Of a stretch of DNA of 64,000 bases, positions 37,101 through 51,462 are shown piece after piece. The stretch spans positions 10,550,109-10,614,108 of the forward strand of contig CM072165.1 in the NCBI GenBank assembly GCA_036850595.1, read 5' to 3'. Each line of letters begins with the position of its first letter. The stretch's first letter is position 1. The translations under genes and the position numbers were made by a program. The DNA comes from Rhyacichthys aspro. Lineage: Eukaryota; Chordata; Actinopteri; Gobiiformes; Rhyacichthyidae. The notes beneath the pieces are model-generated. The model had not been told where the DNA came from. It ran no database searches and saw only the letters and a program-made list of their open reading frames with translations.

Positions 37101-40100
37101 CTGTGAGATCGCTCAATTTTGCTCCTGTCACACTGTGCGACCTTCAACCCAACTTACCAGTGGGTCGACAATGGCCAGAAATCAGTGTGACAGAGCTTTA
37201 GACCCAAACACTGACTTAAATACTGTGACTTTTATACTTGTGAATCATCAAACCTGTCAAGAATGGATGATAAAAATCAAATTGACTTAAGTTTATGTTT
37301 TAAGTGTCTCATATGCAGGTTATTTTAGTGTAAAAAATAAGATGTTTATGGCCTTAAATACGCATACTGTGGCCATCTATATCTACTACATTAACACTCT
37401 CCAAGGCACCATTCACATGTTTTTATTAGTTCTTTCATGTGCAACAATCTAACATTCTTCCCTGAAACTCCCTCTTTTGTGCATTTTGTCCATTTAGGGA
37501 CGACTTTGGCTTGAAGATCAGAGAAGCTATGAGAAGGACTTAATGGCGTGCTTTTGTTGAAGCCTTGCTTTAGGCTCTGGCTGCACCATTAAAGGCAGTC
37601 TATAAATAACCGCTAAGAAGGGAAAGGTCACACCAGTTGATGCCATGCGTGACCTCCCACTCACTGGAACTGGTCCTGGAGCAGGTATGAACAAGCAATG
37701 CCATGTATTGTAAGAATGAGTAAGTTTTCTATTTGCTTTTAATCGCACTAATAAACTGTGGGGGTGTGCAGATGCTTACTTGAAAGGGTGCCCGTCGTTG
37801 GACTTCTGCACGGCCTGGACCACGGACTTGTAGATGCGGAAGGTGATGGTGACGCAGAGCAGAGCCAGCAGGAGGTAGGAGGCCACACTGATGACGCTGA
37901 AGGCTGCCAGCGACAGAAGCAGCAGCATGGACACGCCGAACACCACGCCCGACTTCTTGGGGTCTCGCCAGTGGATCAGATCCTTTACTGCAGGGAGCCA
38001 GACGAGACAGGTCAATCACAAATTGTACGATAGTCAGCAAATTCTCAACATCCGATTTCAGATTTTCTCTCTTTATAATGCTTTTTTTTTGGCGTAGTCA
38101 TCGTCTTTTCAGGTGTGAAAAAGTGAAAGCGAGTGTAAGAAATGCTTCAGCTTTGGAATCATGTATTTTTTATATATTAGGAGATGGCCTATAGTTAGAC
38201 CAAAAGGTAATGCCTCTATGATTCAATCATGGTGAATAACAAACTGCATATTATGAGATGGTGGTAGTAATGATAAAATGAACAAAAACTAAAATGAGTG
38301 ATGCAAGCACACAGAATGCACATAGATTTTATTTCATAAATCTTCAAAAGTCTAAATAAGTGTGTTTTTGGATGAGTTACAGCTAAGCTTTAAGTAGTTG
38401 CCATGGCTCCATCTCTGCCCAGTGAAATCAACTCGTCTAAATCATAAATTTCTGCCACCGAGAATAGCCTGGCTGCTGTAGATGGCCCGTGAGTTTTTTG
38501 AATGCATGTCCTGTGAGAAGTCGTGCATGCAGAAGTGATAGCCTGTATGGAAGGCAGGCAGTTATGTAATACTGGAGTGGGCTGGCTGGCTCTGAATGCC
38601 ACTCCTTCCCTGTGTGTGGTGGAACAGGGGGTATTTGAAAAGCCTTGTGTGAGTGGTGGAGGAGGCACGTGGGGTGGTGCCTCAGGGACCTTCAGCTGCT
38701 CCAGCACGTTTAACACAAACACACGCTGTATAGGACCTCAGAGCACACCACATGGTACTTTCCTTCTATATACATGACCTCTATAAACCTATTTTGGATG
38801 TCACCAAAACTGCCTGACATAACCCTGGCAACCATCATTTAAGTGCAGTAGGCTCTTAAATGATCTACAAAAATATTCCCTTCGAAAGGAGATCCAAACA
38901 CTCACAACCACTGCTGCTGTTAGTTTAGGTCAAGTTGTGTGTCCTGTGTGTGTGTTTTGTTCCAAATGGATCAAAAAGGTGAAAGTAACAAACAGCAGCA
39001 ACACTGGCCTGCTTTTACTCTTGAAGCTCCTGAAACTCTATGCTACAAATGTGAGAAAAAGACGTACAAGGCATCTCTGAACTTGTGAGCAGTCACTACC
39101 AGACTTCTATTTTGGGCAAATCTCAACCTCAAAGCTTTATTTTATGGACTGCTTGAATTGTGCCCTGTCAATACGACCTGATAGAGATATCACCCCCTTC
39201 CTATCACTTCCTACTTCAGCATATGAAATCAAACTAAAAATAATGAATTCCATTTGAAGAATGTTAAAGTACTTCTAAATCTAAAATCTGCTAATTATTA
39301 CTTAGGGCTTAGATAAGGAGGGTGCCTTGGCTGAATAAGAGCTGTGTGGCTACCAACTGAACAGTCATTCTTTGTGACTCACTTTTACTGCAAATACCAA
39401 ATACACACAACTGACTCAGTGGGATCCACATGACCTTTCTTATTTCTCCTTATTTCCTCCAATCCATCAAAGTATTAATCCTAAACTATAAGACTTTTAG
39501 TTCAAAGCCACATTTAAATCTGTCAGATGTGTGATAATACAGAAAAAGACCGCATCACTCGACCGGTTTGTAAAAAGGGTCTTTCTTTCCTTAAAGTGTT
39601 ACACAGCAGAACAGTGTGTCATACCCAGCATGGCAACTGGCACACCCGCTGAAACAGACGCACCTCAAACAAAACCCTGCCTAATACCCCCACAGAGCTG
39701 TGGAACAGCACTGCAGAGGAGCATAAAAATAGCTCCTGACTCTGGGACAGGTATGCAACAGTGCCATTTTTCAGGCCATTCAACTTCTATTTTTATAACT
39801 GTATCTTACTGTAGCAAAAGAAATGGCACAGTTACACTCATCATCACAAGCTGTACAATGTTGAGTGCACACTGCAAATGACTGATTTTCTTTGAGCCCC
39901 TTCTGTGCAGCAAAGTGTTGCTAGAAGCCCCAACACAACTAGTTGTCATGTGAGGGAGCGAAGATAAAGTATGCAACACATGTCGACGAACCACTGAATG
40001 TGTTAGGCTTGGTGTTTGCATACCAGCCTCTATGTGTGTGGAATGGAGATCAGGTTTGTACAGAACAGGGGTTTGACCTGGCCGCTGTAACTCTACCACC

Positions 40101-43100
40101 ACTTAGCACTCTGCACTAACCAACTCTTAATTATGAGTGCATACTGAAATATCACTGGAACAGGTGCTAACATTTTCTGAATTGAAGAGATACCTGGGTG
40201 TAGATAAAGACATAATAAAATAGTAATTTCTTTTAGCCCCAAACACATATTTTGGGCTCTCTTCTTACAGTGTCATTGATTTTTAACTGTGCCTTTGCTG
40301 CAACAAGATAGAAACCTGACGCGACTCCTTCTTTAAGCCTTTAAAAGTTCTTGTGAGCCTTGTCCATCTAATTTAAACCTGTGATCTGTCCCACATGATA
40401 AACCAAGAAAAATAAAGAGTGAAAGTTGGCTGATTGCAGGAGATGAACAATAATTTACACATGTCTTGCATGTGACAGCATATGTTTTTTTCAGAAAAGG
40501 GTTGATATAGACTCTTGTAGACAAGATCTTTCCAAAACACAACAATGTAATTGGAGTTGAAAGACATTGTATGGAGGTGTTAGTATTTCTGGCGAGAGGA
40601 GAGGGGATATCTACATGAGATTAGCGGGTCTACTGCATGAAAAGAAGAGGTTACCTGATAAGTGGGTTAGTACTGCAGTCAAGACATGCTCAGCAAGATG
40701 ATATGCTTCTGCCACCCATTCATCGATGGCTTCTACCTCTTTGGCATACGTGCTGTCGAGTATAGGGTAGGTTTGCGGGCATGGGGTTTGGGCATTTGAG
40801 GTACAAATAGACTGCTGAGTAGACACAGGATTGGGTTCTACTTCATTCTGATCTGCAGACTGAGGAGGTGCATCTATGTCCTCCTCTTGACTGCTTCCCA
40901 GCTCTTTCAGGGCATTGATAGTGAGCTTCTCTTGTTCCAGATCCATAACCACAGTTGGTGATGAGTAGAAATCATCTGTCTTCTTTGAGGCAACGCTATC
41001 CTCAGCTTGAATGTTTTCCTCATCTTGCCGTGATTTTAAACACTCTCTCATGAACTCCACAAAACTGTCTGCTGTTTCAGAATTTGAGTCTGGGCCCATG
41101 GCTTCCAGATCACATTTTATCTCTGATATAAACTCAACGGTTTTAGGGTGCTGTTGTGTTTCAATTTTCTGGCCTTTGATAGAGTTGCTGTTGTCGTCTA
41201 CATTGATGTTCTTGGTTTCATTATCTGCATCTGCATCTGGCTCTCTGATGTTCGCTGGGGCACTGTGGAAAGAAGAATACGGATCTTGCGGATATACCTT
41301 CGAAAAGGTATCCTGATTGACAAAAGCATCATCGTCATTCAGTGGGGTAAACCTATCCTCATTTTTAACGTCACTTGGAGCATTGATTTGCGCATTGCTT
41401 TGGTCATTCTGGATTAAAAAGGGACTGGTGTAAGGTTGGTCTACCGCAAGATCTGGCTCACTGTCGTCACCATCGTCCACAGGAGAAGGTGGGGCATCAT
41501 AATCATAATCAAATGATACCCTGTCATATATGTCATCCTGCATAAAGCTAGATTTGGGAATGCATGCTTCAGGAGGAGCCTCTGTATCACCTGCACTGAT
41601 CTGTTCATCCACTTTGGGCATGTCTGAAGGTGCTGGATCAGGGGTCATACTGATTGGTTGAACCGTGTCCATTGTGTGGTCACCCCACTCATCCTCATGG
41701 TCTGAAAAGTCTTTTACAGCCTCATCTTTTGTAGTGTTGTGGAAGTCTTCAGATTGCATCTTGGAGTCATCAGAAGTAGGATTAAGTAGAGGTTCTTGTT
41801 TTAAAGCGGATTCCTGATGATCAGCTTCAGAAGGTGGTCCTTGTGTCTTGTGTTTAGGAGAGTATTCCACATCAGAGTCCACAGGTGAGGATGGTGGCGA
41901 GTACCCCTCCATAAATTCATTTTTTATTGACTGTTCTTTAGCCATTTCGGTGATTCCGCTCTCTGGATTAGTCTTCTCTGAAGTTTTTACTTCTTGGTCC
42001 TTAACAACTTCATAGTCTTCAACCTCCTCTGCCTCCAGTTCCATTTCTTCGTCACTGTAATTGGGCTCATCAGTCTCAATAACATTGATGGTTGGGACTT
42101 GCATTAGCTTCCTTTCTGATTTGGCAGATGGTGTCTCCTTGTTGTCCTTGGAAAGATTAAAAGAGGATGATGCAGAAGCAGTAGTAACATTTTTATCTGG
42201 GATGGAAGATACAACTGTGACCGAGGGAGGAATAGGGACACCATCTTCAATAACAGTATCATCTGATTCACCTGAACTGTCCACTTCAATTGTTTCTGGG
42301 AGGTCCGGAACTCCTGTTAACTGGGTTTTTGCCTCTTCAGTGTGCTTGGCTGAGGACGCTGTAGACCCAAAGCCCACAGGAGGAGCTGGTGACACTGGAA
42401 CCACAGCATCATCGTTCTTTTCCTGTTGATTCCAAATGTAGGCTGTCGGCAAAAAGCTAAGATCAAAATCAGACTCTTCAACAGCATATGGATTCTGAGG
42501 GACACTTGTATCATCTTGAAGATTTGGAGCTTTAACGGGAGAATCCATAAAAGCATCAGGGACACCAGTAAAAGTGGCTGGAGCATCGGGTAGGACAATG
42601 TCAGTTTCTTTATCTTGTTTGAAGGCAACATTTACTGGAGCCAATGGTCCTTTTATAATATCAACAGAATGCAAGTCTGGTACTGGAGGTAAGTGAGCCT
42701 TCATCCACTCTTCAGTTTCTTCAAATTCATTCAACTGTTTAAAATCTCCAAGTACCTCAAATGGCGACTCTGGTGACTCTTTATCGACGGAGCTTCCCTT
42801 TTTCTGAACAGTTGGAGTCGTTTTCTCATTTTTTTCAAAGGCAGCTTTTTGAATCTCAATGGAAGAACGCTTGTCAGAATGTCGATCTCTGTGGTGTGAG
42901 GAACCATCACTTCGAAAATCGGGCTCTTTCTTCTTAGCAGCAAGAGCTTCCAGTGCCTTGATTCGCTCAGAAACAGGTGATGTCTTTATTGGTGAGTCGG
43001 GCTGGTCATCGGACTGGCCATAATTTCCAGCTGGTGACGAGGTGGATTGAGAAGGGAAGCGTAGTGATGTTGTTACACTCTCACTGTTCTTGTCTGAGCC

Positions 43101-46100
43101 TAGGGTTACCCTTTTGTCTGTGTCATCACGCAGCAGAACATTGAAGAGGAAAAGGAGGGAGGTCATACACATAAGACTCTACATCCATGCAATGTATTAT
43201 TCTCATCTTTGCAGGCCAAGCACTCATGCACTGCGCTATGAAACAATAATATGAATGGATAGGCTTAGTGTTGCCATGCAGCTATTGTCCTTAAAATTTA
43301 GTTATCTGGCATGACAACAAATCTAAATGGTTACAGGAAGCAGCAAAGGAAAAAATATTCTGCTTGACATGATGTTCCTATGGCGTGCTATAGCAAGTTA
43401 AAATAACTTGCTATACATGTGCAGTTTCTTTTTGAGAGTGCCCTTTAAAATTAACTAAACAGTAATATGTACTGTCAGTGTAAAAACTACATGTGCAGAG
43501 TGTCAAAAATTCTCATCCACATCTATGGACAAATTCTCATGTTCTCAAGCCAACACAACAAATATATACCAAAGTCAAAAAAAATCTGTCAACTTTAAAA
43601 CAAAGGGAAAGGTTAGTGCCTTTCATTAATTTGTTTAACGACAAAAGACAAAAAGGAACCATCATGCATAATATACTTGAGTTGAGCCAGAATCAGAATC
43701 ATAATTTAGAGTTAAATTGATTTTAAATGCTCCACAAAATCTCTGTGTGCCCAATTCTGTCAGTTGTTTTTTTAAACAAATGAGTGCTATTGTAATTACA
43801 CTGGAAAAAACACTTAGTTTATCATAAGATAAATTAATTCTAACACAACAAACATTAACACAGAGATGTTAAGACACATCTGCCTGGGATCCATTTGACC
43901 AACAACAGAACAGTTAATTATTGAAATTTGTCAATTTTTATTAGTTTTATTAGCTAAACACCTGCCATGGTCTCTATTCTACATCAAAAGTCTCCCAGCA
44001 TCTATCCCCTGTTTGTGGCCCCCAGTTAACTTGGAGGCTAAGGATGTTCTCAGCAACTGTCTCAACAGTCAGATGATCTGTGTCTCTCTGCGCCAGTGAT
44101 CATGCTAAGCCCTGATTGCAGAAACTTGGCTGCTATATTAGGATACACAGACCAGCTGCCCAGCATAACCTGTTGAACCTTCACCTCCTAACAACCATTC
44201 CTGCTTTTAGTATGTAGTTCATCAAGAAAATTCATTCATTCAAATCTGAATTATTTTACATTTATGTCACTTTTACAATTCACTCAAATCAAAATGCACC
44301 ATGATTATACTATGTGTGTTTTTATGTTTACGTGATCTGTACCCACTCTCTAATGTACAGCAACAGACTTTTAGAGTGGTGCCAAACTGACTGCTCCACA
44401 ATGTCCTGGATAGAGCAGTCACCAGGGCCACAATACAAGGCTTTGTTTCAGTTGAGCCACATGAATAGACTTTCCATTCCAAACAGCGTTGTAGTAAAAT
44501 TCCTAAACAGCTACTGCTTTGAAATATAACTGTTGAAAAGCAGGAGACCTATGGAGGAGACTACATAATCACTGCCATGGTTCAAATAAACAATTAACAG
44601 CCAGGCTTTGTAGTGTGCCTCTGGTCATGAACTGTGTGCCAGTTGAGCTCCTGTGTGCAGATTTATGTAATCTGTTGTCAGTATGTAGCCACCCAAGTTA
44701 TGCAATTGTGTGTCTCAAAAGCTAGTGTTCTGTTTGCAGACCCCTGTACTAGATTTAACACAGGACTAGGTTTGTAATGATACAGTGAACAAAAAACAGC
44801 AGCACACTCATTAATTTATTTATAATTCTTGTGACTTTGTGTTTTGCACTGACTGCTCTGTTAAACCATGAGAAGAACGTAATTTCTGAGCTGAGCTTTG
44901 CAGCTGAAGTTACCTTTTGCTGCTGTAGTGAGGAAACACTGGATGCAGTTTCTTTCCGTGGTTGTGTGAAGACGTTTACTGTGGTGCTGGTGTAACTTTT
45001 ACAAACTATACAAACACATTCCAGACTTCGGACTCAAGCACAGTTCAAAATTTCAAGAGCCTATCAATGTAGTTGGATCATAGGAATGAAATAAAACACA
45101 TCCATGAAGTAGGTAGATCGTTACACCTATACAAAGAACTCAACTGAAGATTGAACTTTTTTGTACTGAGCAAATGAGAACATTTATTCATCATTGGCAA
45201 TGCAAAAAACATTATTTAAATCAAGTTCAGGTTAGCCTTTTGGCTTTCCAAGGTCTTTGACATCAGAGTGGCAAAAATGTTTGTAAACTGAACACCACAT
45301 CCCTCAGAAAACACTGATCAACAGCAAGTCAAGATGCTTTTTGGCGCAGCTGTAAACTGAGCCACGATGCTACACAGATATCGTCTTTTTATCAAACCAA
45401 AACACCAGCTAATGTTCTGTACCCCAATACACGGGGCCTTTGATCAACTCCCGTAAGTAATTAGCTAACTAACAGCTACTACTGCAAGTACCACCTAACA
45501 ACCTAACACTGACACAAATCACATTTCAAAAAGAATCTTAAGATGAAAAAAGCAAAACTGATCAAAGGAAACCTGAGAAGACTATGCAGAGAAGTGAAAC
45601 ATGCACCAAGCCTAAAAAGCTGCAGCAAGTCGTGGGGTGGGGGCAGAGAGCAGGCACAGGCAGCGGCCGTCCAGACCACTGGGCGGTGGATGATATCTCC
45701 AGTGCCACTCATCCTCCAGGGCCTTGGGGGGGCTCATGTACTGGGGCAGGAGGAAGATAGGACCACCCCTCTGGGACATCAATCTCATCCATTTTTAGAC
45801 TCCAGCTCTTGTGCGCATGATGTGAACTTGAACTTCACTGCTTTCTTAAAATAAAGTGGCAATCTTGGGATTATCTTGAACCTAGCGTAGCGCCAGTGAC
45901 CTACATAATGCTCAACAGCGGCAGGCAGTAAAGACTGACATGGATCTGACTGCCAGCAGCTGCGGAGGTAAGCTTATGAGAGTTCCAAAGCCTAACATAT
46001 TGGAATATTTGGCCAATCAGATGGAGTTCTTTACGTCATTCAGATGGAAGGGCTTAATGAAATGTCTCAAGTTATATTGTCACAGTATTCAACAATGATA

Positions 46101-49100
46101 TTACTTGGGGTTTTTTGTATCATACAGCATCTGAACTAGTGCTCTGCCATGATAATTCTTTTTTACCATACATTTTATACTGTTAGAGGAAGCAATCGGG
46201 AACCCAGTTATATTGGTGAAGAGCAGGAAAGGTTTGAGGTAAAGCAGGTAAAAATAGAAGCTACTATTGCCATGTTGAATTGAACAGCAATCAAAGCTAC
46301 AATTAGGGCAGTATCTGTTGGGAACAGATGGGGGAGCATCTGAGAGATTTGCAGGAGGAGGAGGGTTAAGGAGGAAGCAGGAGAAGACTGGACTTCCCTA
46401 CAGGACTTATCTTGGTGGGTTTGGTTCGCTGTTACTGTTCTGCGAGCAGGTGAGGGGCACTAGAAATCAGGATGAAAAGCGGCAGGCCAGCGAGAGTGAG
46501 AGGAAGAGCAAGAGCAAGCGAGCAGCAGAAGAGAACCAGACACTTGCCTTGAGGAGACTGAATGAGAGATACAGGCGAAGAGGAAAGAAAGGAATCTGAA
46601 AACATAAAAAAAGGACACAAGAATGATCAACTCTTATCCTAGCAGTTTGATTAAGAGAGAAAACTTATCCAGCCTCTATGTACCCAGCTATTACTACTAC
46701 AGACCAGAGAGTTAACCAGCTGCGTCATGCACTATAACATAGGCTTATCTACTAGACAAATGTGCAAATGAAGCAAACAAATACACTTTGTACACAGGAA
46801 GTGCTCTGCATAGGTCAACCAACAACTCTAACTGACATATTTAATAGAGTAAACATATTACTGTAGTATGATCCCACCAGTAACATGCAAGCAAGGCTGC
46901 GCAGTACTCTTAGCTTAATATAAGACCTTAAACCATAAACACTGAAGCTTCATTGTCCTGAAGAAAGAGAAGCCATAAATCAAAACTGTTTTTAAAGCTG
47001 ATAATAGGCCTACCTCAAAATATCACTCAATAGACATTTACAGGAAGAAGCCAATAGTTTTGGATCTCCTGTTTCTACAGCCACCCAGAGCGGACAAATT
47101 ATTGGACAAGTGCATTCTTGTTTCTTTTTGAACACACATCTTGCATAGAGACTTTACCAAGTTGATTTGTTTTTATTTCTTAAAATAATCATTCCAAAGT
47201 AAAACTAAAACAGCACGTCCATACAGGGCTACTGTAAGTGCTCACACACTGTAGAAAGGACGGGTGTGAGAGGTAGGTTTGCATTCACAATATGCCACCA
47301 AAGAAGAGAAGAAACAAACACACTGTGGCTTTTGGTGTATTGCCTATAACCTGGGAGGTCATGAAGGCCTATGTGAAGTACTATTTTAGTTTTCCCTATA
47401 AATTACACATACCATAAACTTTCAGTGTCATTTGTGTGTCTGACTACATACTTGAGTACATGTAGAATTATTTGTTCACTATTCTTTTGGCCCAGTACCC
47501 TTGTATTTCAAGTTGAGCATCATTGACTTTCAATGGGTTGGTAGCGGCGTGATTCAGGTTTGGGGAGTGAGATATGACAGGTGGAAGTTTACACAGGGGG
47601 TGCGGTGTCTCCTTTCAGTTAGTCCTGACTGGAGTGGTACAGGCCGGGCAGGTTGGGGTTGGTGTACCCTTGTGCTGCAGCATTCTTTTAGTCACATTCA
47701 TACGGTTGACTCTTCACACGCCACACCTTTCGCTCTTTGACCACAATGGTAGATTACGTCTCGTTCAATTTATTCTGTGTACACCTCAGTCTGATGGACA
47801 AGTGTGCAAATACACTGTAAGGGTGGGCTAAAGATATTGCTAAATTGTATTGAGTGTGCACTCCATTACTGCTGGCACGTTTGTGTGGAAATATGTCTCA
47901 GTACAGTTCCATAACAAAGAAACCCCAATACAACATTACTAGGTGATGTGGGACTGGATTTTTTTTTTTTAGTTTGGTCAAAAAGCAGTGTTTATTTTAC
48001 ATTCGCCTAAGAATGCAAAACTGTGCACTACTCATAAACTTAGTGGAATGCTAAAAACATGTAGCAACCCATAGCCCTACTGAAGAAAAAGCAGCTTATT
48101 ATAGGTAGAGAAAGGTATGCACAGACATCTGAAAAACAATGCACCAAAAATAGTGTTATAAAAATAGAGTGCATTTTGAGTAGCTCTGTAGAAACATGAG
48201 GTCACAGTGTACATTCCAATTAGCTGTTGATTTGTGTTCAGGCTATCATTAGCAGCTCAGTCTGTGGCCTCAGGCATTCAGTGGAATCAATGTTTAAGGT
48301 AGTAACAATCTCATGACAGGTTTTATGTCCACTTTGAGAGTGAGAGGACTGCTTCTCAGATGAACAAGGAGGAGGAAATGTGTTGTGCAAGAGAGAAAAC
48401 CAAAGAGGCTCACAGCATGAAGCAGGTGGAATTCACTGTCAAGTACTATCATTACACATACATTAGTTTTGAGCACAGCCTGTAACACAGCTGGTTCATG
48501 CACCGTGTGTTACTTGGAGGAGGTTTTAAGACATTAGCTTTGTGACAAGTACACAGTGGACAGAAACAAGTGTTAAAACGCTCAAAGACAGGAAGCTGAC
48601 AGATCCTAGTGAAAAGTGGGGTTTGGCGCCTACAGACATATAAAGGTTAATCTGCTCACAAGAACATTCCAGAAAGTACAAGCAGGAACAGGGCTATCAA
48701 ACAGTTAGCCCCGGACCGATGTTTTTATCTTCCTTTCACAGAAAAGGATTCTGTGCGAATAGCCTGGGAGCTTTTAAAGATGGCCGACTTCGTGTACAGA
48801 TCTGAAGCAATGTGGTTTGTGTAATGAGGTCCTCATTTTGAAGTGTGCCACTTCCTCTGTGACTCGTGTCAGTTTGTATGTCATAAAATAAGCTCAGTGA
48901 CATGATGAGATGGAGGCGAGCCATGGCAGCCACACGTAGAATATAATCAAGTATTGATCTGGTGGCACATTAACACACATCACAAGGTTCAGTAAGTCCA
49001 AGGTCTGTATGGCTCATACATTAGCAGATACCTAATCTAAGGAGCAAACATTGAAGGAGGCCTAGTCAACCTCCCATTGGACTGGACAAGACCACTGTTT

Positions 49101-51462
49101 GAGTGGTGCCCTCTCATACACTGTACCTAAATATCAAGTCATAGGCCCCATATACAACGTACATTAGGCCCCTCTTTAGAGAGCTGCTGCAAATTAGGGC
49201 TAAGATAGAAGATAGAAGACTAGCATGTGTACAAAACTGTACAACACACATGTTTTACTTACACAGACTATTCGTTTCTTCACAAGTGTTTTCAGGCATG
49301 CTTCATTTCCAGTGCCTTAATGAGAGCTGTGCCGTACAGCTGCCCTGTCTGTGCAAGTGTATCCGATTACACTAGGGGTCAGGTCTCGGGGCTCGGCAGC
49401 AGCTTTGTTCCGTTCAGCACTGCAGTGAACATTAAATTGGACCTCTACATTTTGTCATAAAACTTCATTTACAACACAATAAATTCAAGTTGTTACATAA
49501 CCTTATTACTTATTAAATATTTTCAGCTCAGAAACTTTGCTGGAAATGTTAAAAAAGTATCATTGTAATAAGTGAAGCTTTGCTTGGCATCTTAGAGCCT
49601 GTGGCCTATGTCTATGGTGACTCAGCAGTGCTACAATGACTACACTGACCAGAGCAATGTCTGTTATCTGTCATGGGATATTTGAAACGGGACATTGTCA
49701 AATGACAGTCGAGCTAGAAGACAATGGACTCCGATAAAGGTGACTATACACTTCCTCAGTGTAAATCTACACGGAGAGTTCATTTCAAGTGCAATGTATC
49801 CAACCAAATAAATAGGCCTTATTTTCACATTTTACTTTCATTTTTCATTGGTTGTTTTTACTTTTATGACTCTTGACTCACTGCTCTCTTGTATTTTTTT
49901 TACATACAGCATAATGTCTATATATACTAAATTGAGGCATTTAGTACAGCCTTGTTCCTAATACAGAAGAGTTTGGGATTTTATTATAAACTAGCAGCAA
50001 CAAACATAGTGCATCTTGTTTGCAAAAGACAATTGTTTTTATGTTTTTAGTCCTTTAAATGCTAAGAGATGCTTATTCCCCAAGGAAGTACATCAGACCC
50101 TTAAAAGAAATTAAACATTTAGTCACACAAACATTTAACATGGACACAACACTGGATTCATGTTGCTGAGTTAGAACTATAGGCTATAGCAAGGATTACG
50201 TCCCTAACAATGTCCAAATCAAACCTCCATCGCATGTGGGCATTAGTCTCCTCGGTGATAATGCTCAGACTGAAACTAAGCATCAGAGGATACCATTCCC
50301 TGCCAGATGCAGCTCACGCCCCATAATCACGTGCCATATTCTTTAAAGCCTACAATCCTTTCGATTAAAAGTAGATGACTTTAAAGGATTTTTCAAATGC
50401 CTGGCTGAATAGGGGGGGGCTACAATCAATCGGGTTCAGACGGGGTACAACATGGTCTGACGCTGGAAATGCCACTCCCTGCTTGGAACACAATAAGCAG
50501 TCATCATGAGGCCCTGGGAGCATCAGTCTGACACCTCCCTTTGTTGTTGTTACACCTGTCTTACATTGATGTAACCTGCCAAAACGCACGATTGGTGATG
50601 TACGGTAGAAATAAATTAAGCAACGGAAAAAAATGTTTATGAATAAGCTTTTGTTCAAAGATGTGGTACCATTATCACAACAGAAATGGGCAATGTGCCT
50701 TTAAGAGGTCCTCCCTTTATTGGCACCAACCCAATAACGATGTATCTGCAGTGCTGCGCCGTAACATTTAGTTCTAATAATGATTTTCAGACTCAGATGT
50801 CTTAATAGAAATATTTACCGTGTTGTCTTTATTTATCAACATCATATGCATTTATTCCAAATCATATGGCGATCATTTCATAAACATTGGAGTCGATAGC
50901 CAGTGTACCAAGTAGCACGTTTTTTTCTATATTTACGTAAATGTGAATGAAAGTAGTGTACAATAGAGTTAAATAATGTCATCATATAAGCTAATTTTCC
51001 GCTATGTAGCTACAACAGAACTAGATGTCTAACCTTAGGCTCACTGTGCGTCATACACAGCATTTAAAAAGAAGAATTATCGTTTTTCAGCGCTGTTTTT
51101 TCGTTGTCACAAAAGCCAACGTCGCGTTTTGAGGCAGGCTAAGCTAAACAAGGCAGTAACCGTGTGTCCGCATGTCGACCACCACAGGTGTTTCCTATAT
51201 TGGCTAAAACAAGCTTAACCAACATGTAGCCTACAGGCCAGCAGCAAATTAAATAAAATGGGGGAATGTACTAAAACGAGTGACTGAAGCTGTTAGTGTG
51301 AAACAGGAATAAGGTTTAATTATTAAAAAAAAGTAGTTCAAGTTGACATTTAGCTTGTTGTTTCTTACCGGATAGCTTCGACTCTTTGGCAGCCGTAGAG
51401 TTGTGTCCATCGGCAAACCCTTGCGACGATGATATCTGGGCGGATTGGGTCATTGGATCCAT
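34177..51462 (-). CDS. rtn3: Reticulon-3, long isoform
   Basis: Coding exons in transcript order: 51462-51369, 43117-40655, 37987-37780, 36641-36503, 35832-35763, 35218-35172, 34512-34454, 34225-34177, giving 1042 aa (human long form 1032). The N terminus has an AQISSSQGF stretch like the human start. Residues 32-852, from one 2463-bp exon, are acidic and disordered. Residues 853-1042 are the reticulon homology domain: VKDLIHWRDPKKSG, hydrophobic hairpin GVVFGVSMLLLLSLAAFSVI to about 903, a loop ending FLVEDLVDSLK, then the second hairpin LAVVMWLLTYVGAVFNGI. It shapes ER tubules; the long form is an ER-phagy receptor. The large exon is flanked by phase-1 introns, so skipping it yields a short RTN3 of about 222 aa in frame. 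The usual C-terminal KKKAE-type ER signal is replaced by KRTKTE. Confidence 0.95.
37988..40654 (-). other. rtn3 intron between the large exon and the reticulon domain
   Basis: A 2.7-kb intron. In RTN4 and RTN1 the equivalent intron carries an alternative promoter and first exon for the short C isoforms. The only candidate here is an open 110-codon minus-strand stretch at 38390-38722, which lacks a convincing donor and resembles no reticulon leader. Otherwise it is AT-rich DNA with no repeat I can name. Confidence 0.45.
43118..51368 (-). other. rtn3 first intron
   Basis: An 8.25-kb intron between the short first coding exon and the large exon. Open frames seen on both strands (for example 45543-45854 and 46318-46599 on plus) have no recognisable domain, no supporting splice sites and biased composition, so I treat them as chance. 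No transposon with clear ends was recognised. Regulatory elements are likely in a long first intron but cannot be picked out from one sequence. Confidence 0.55.

Noticed and set aside
46318..46599. Basic 93-codon open frame in rtn3 intron 1
   Set aside because: Lys/Arg/Glu-rich composition comes from purine-rich intronic DNA; no acceptor/donor pair or homology was seen, and it is antisense to rtn3.
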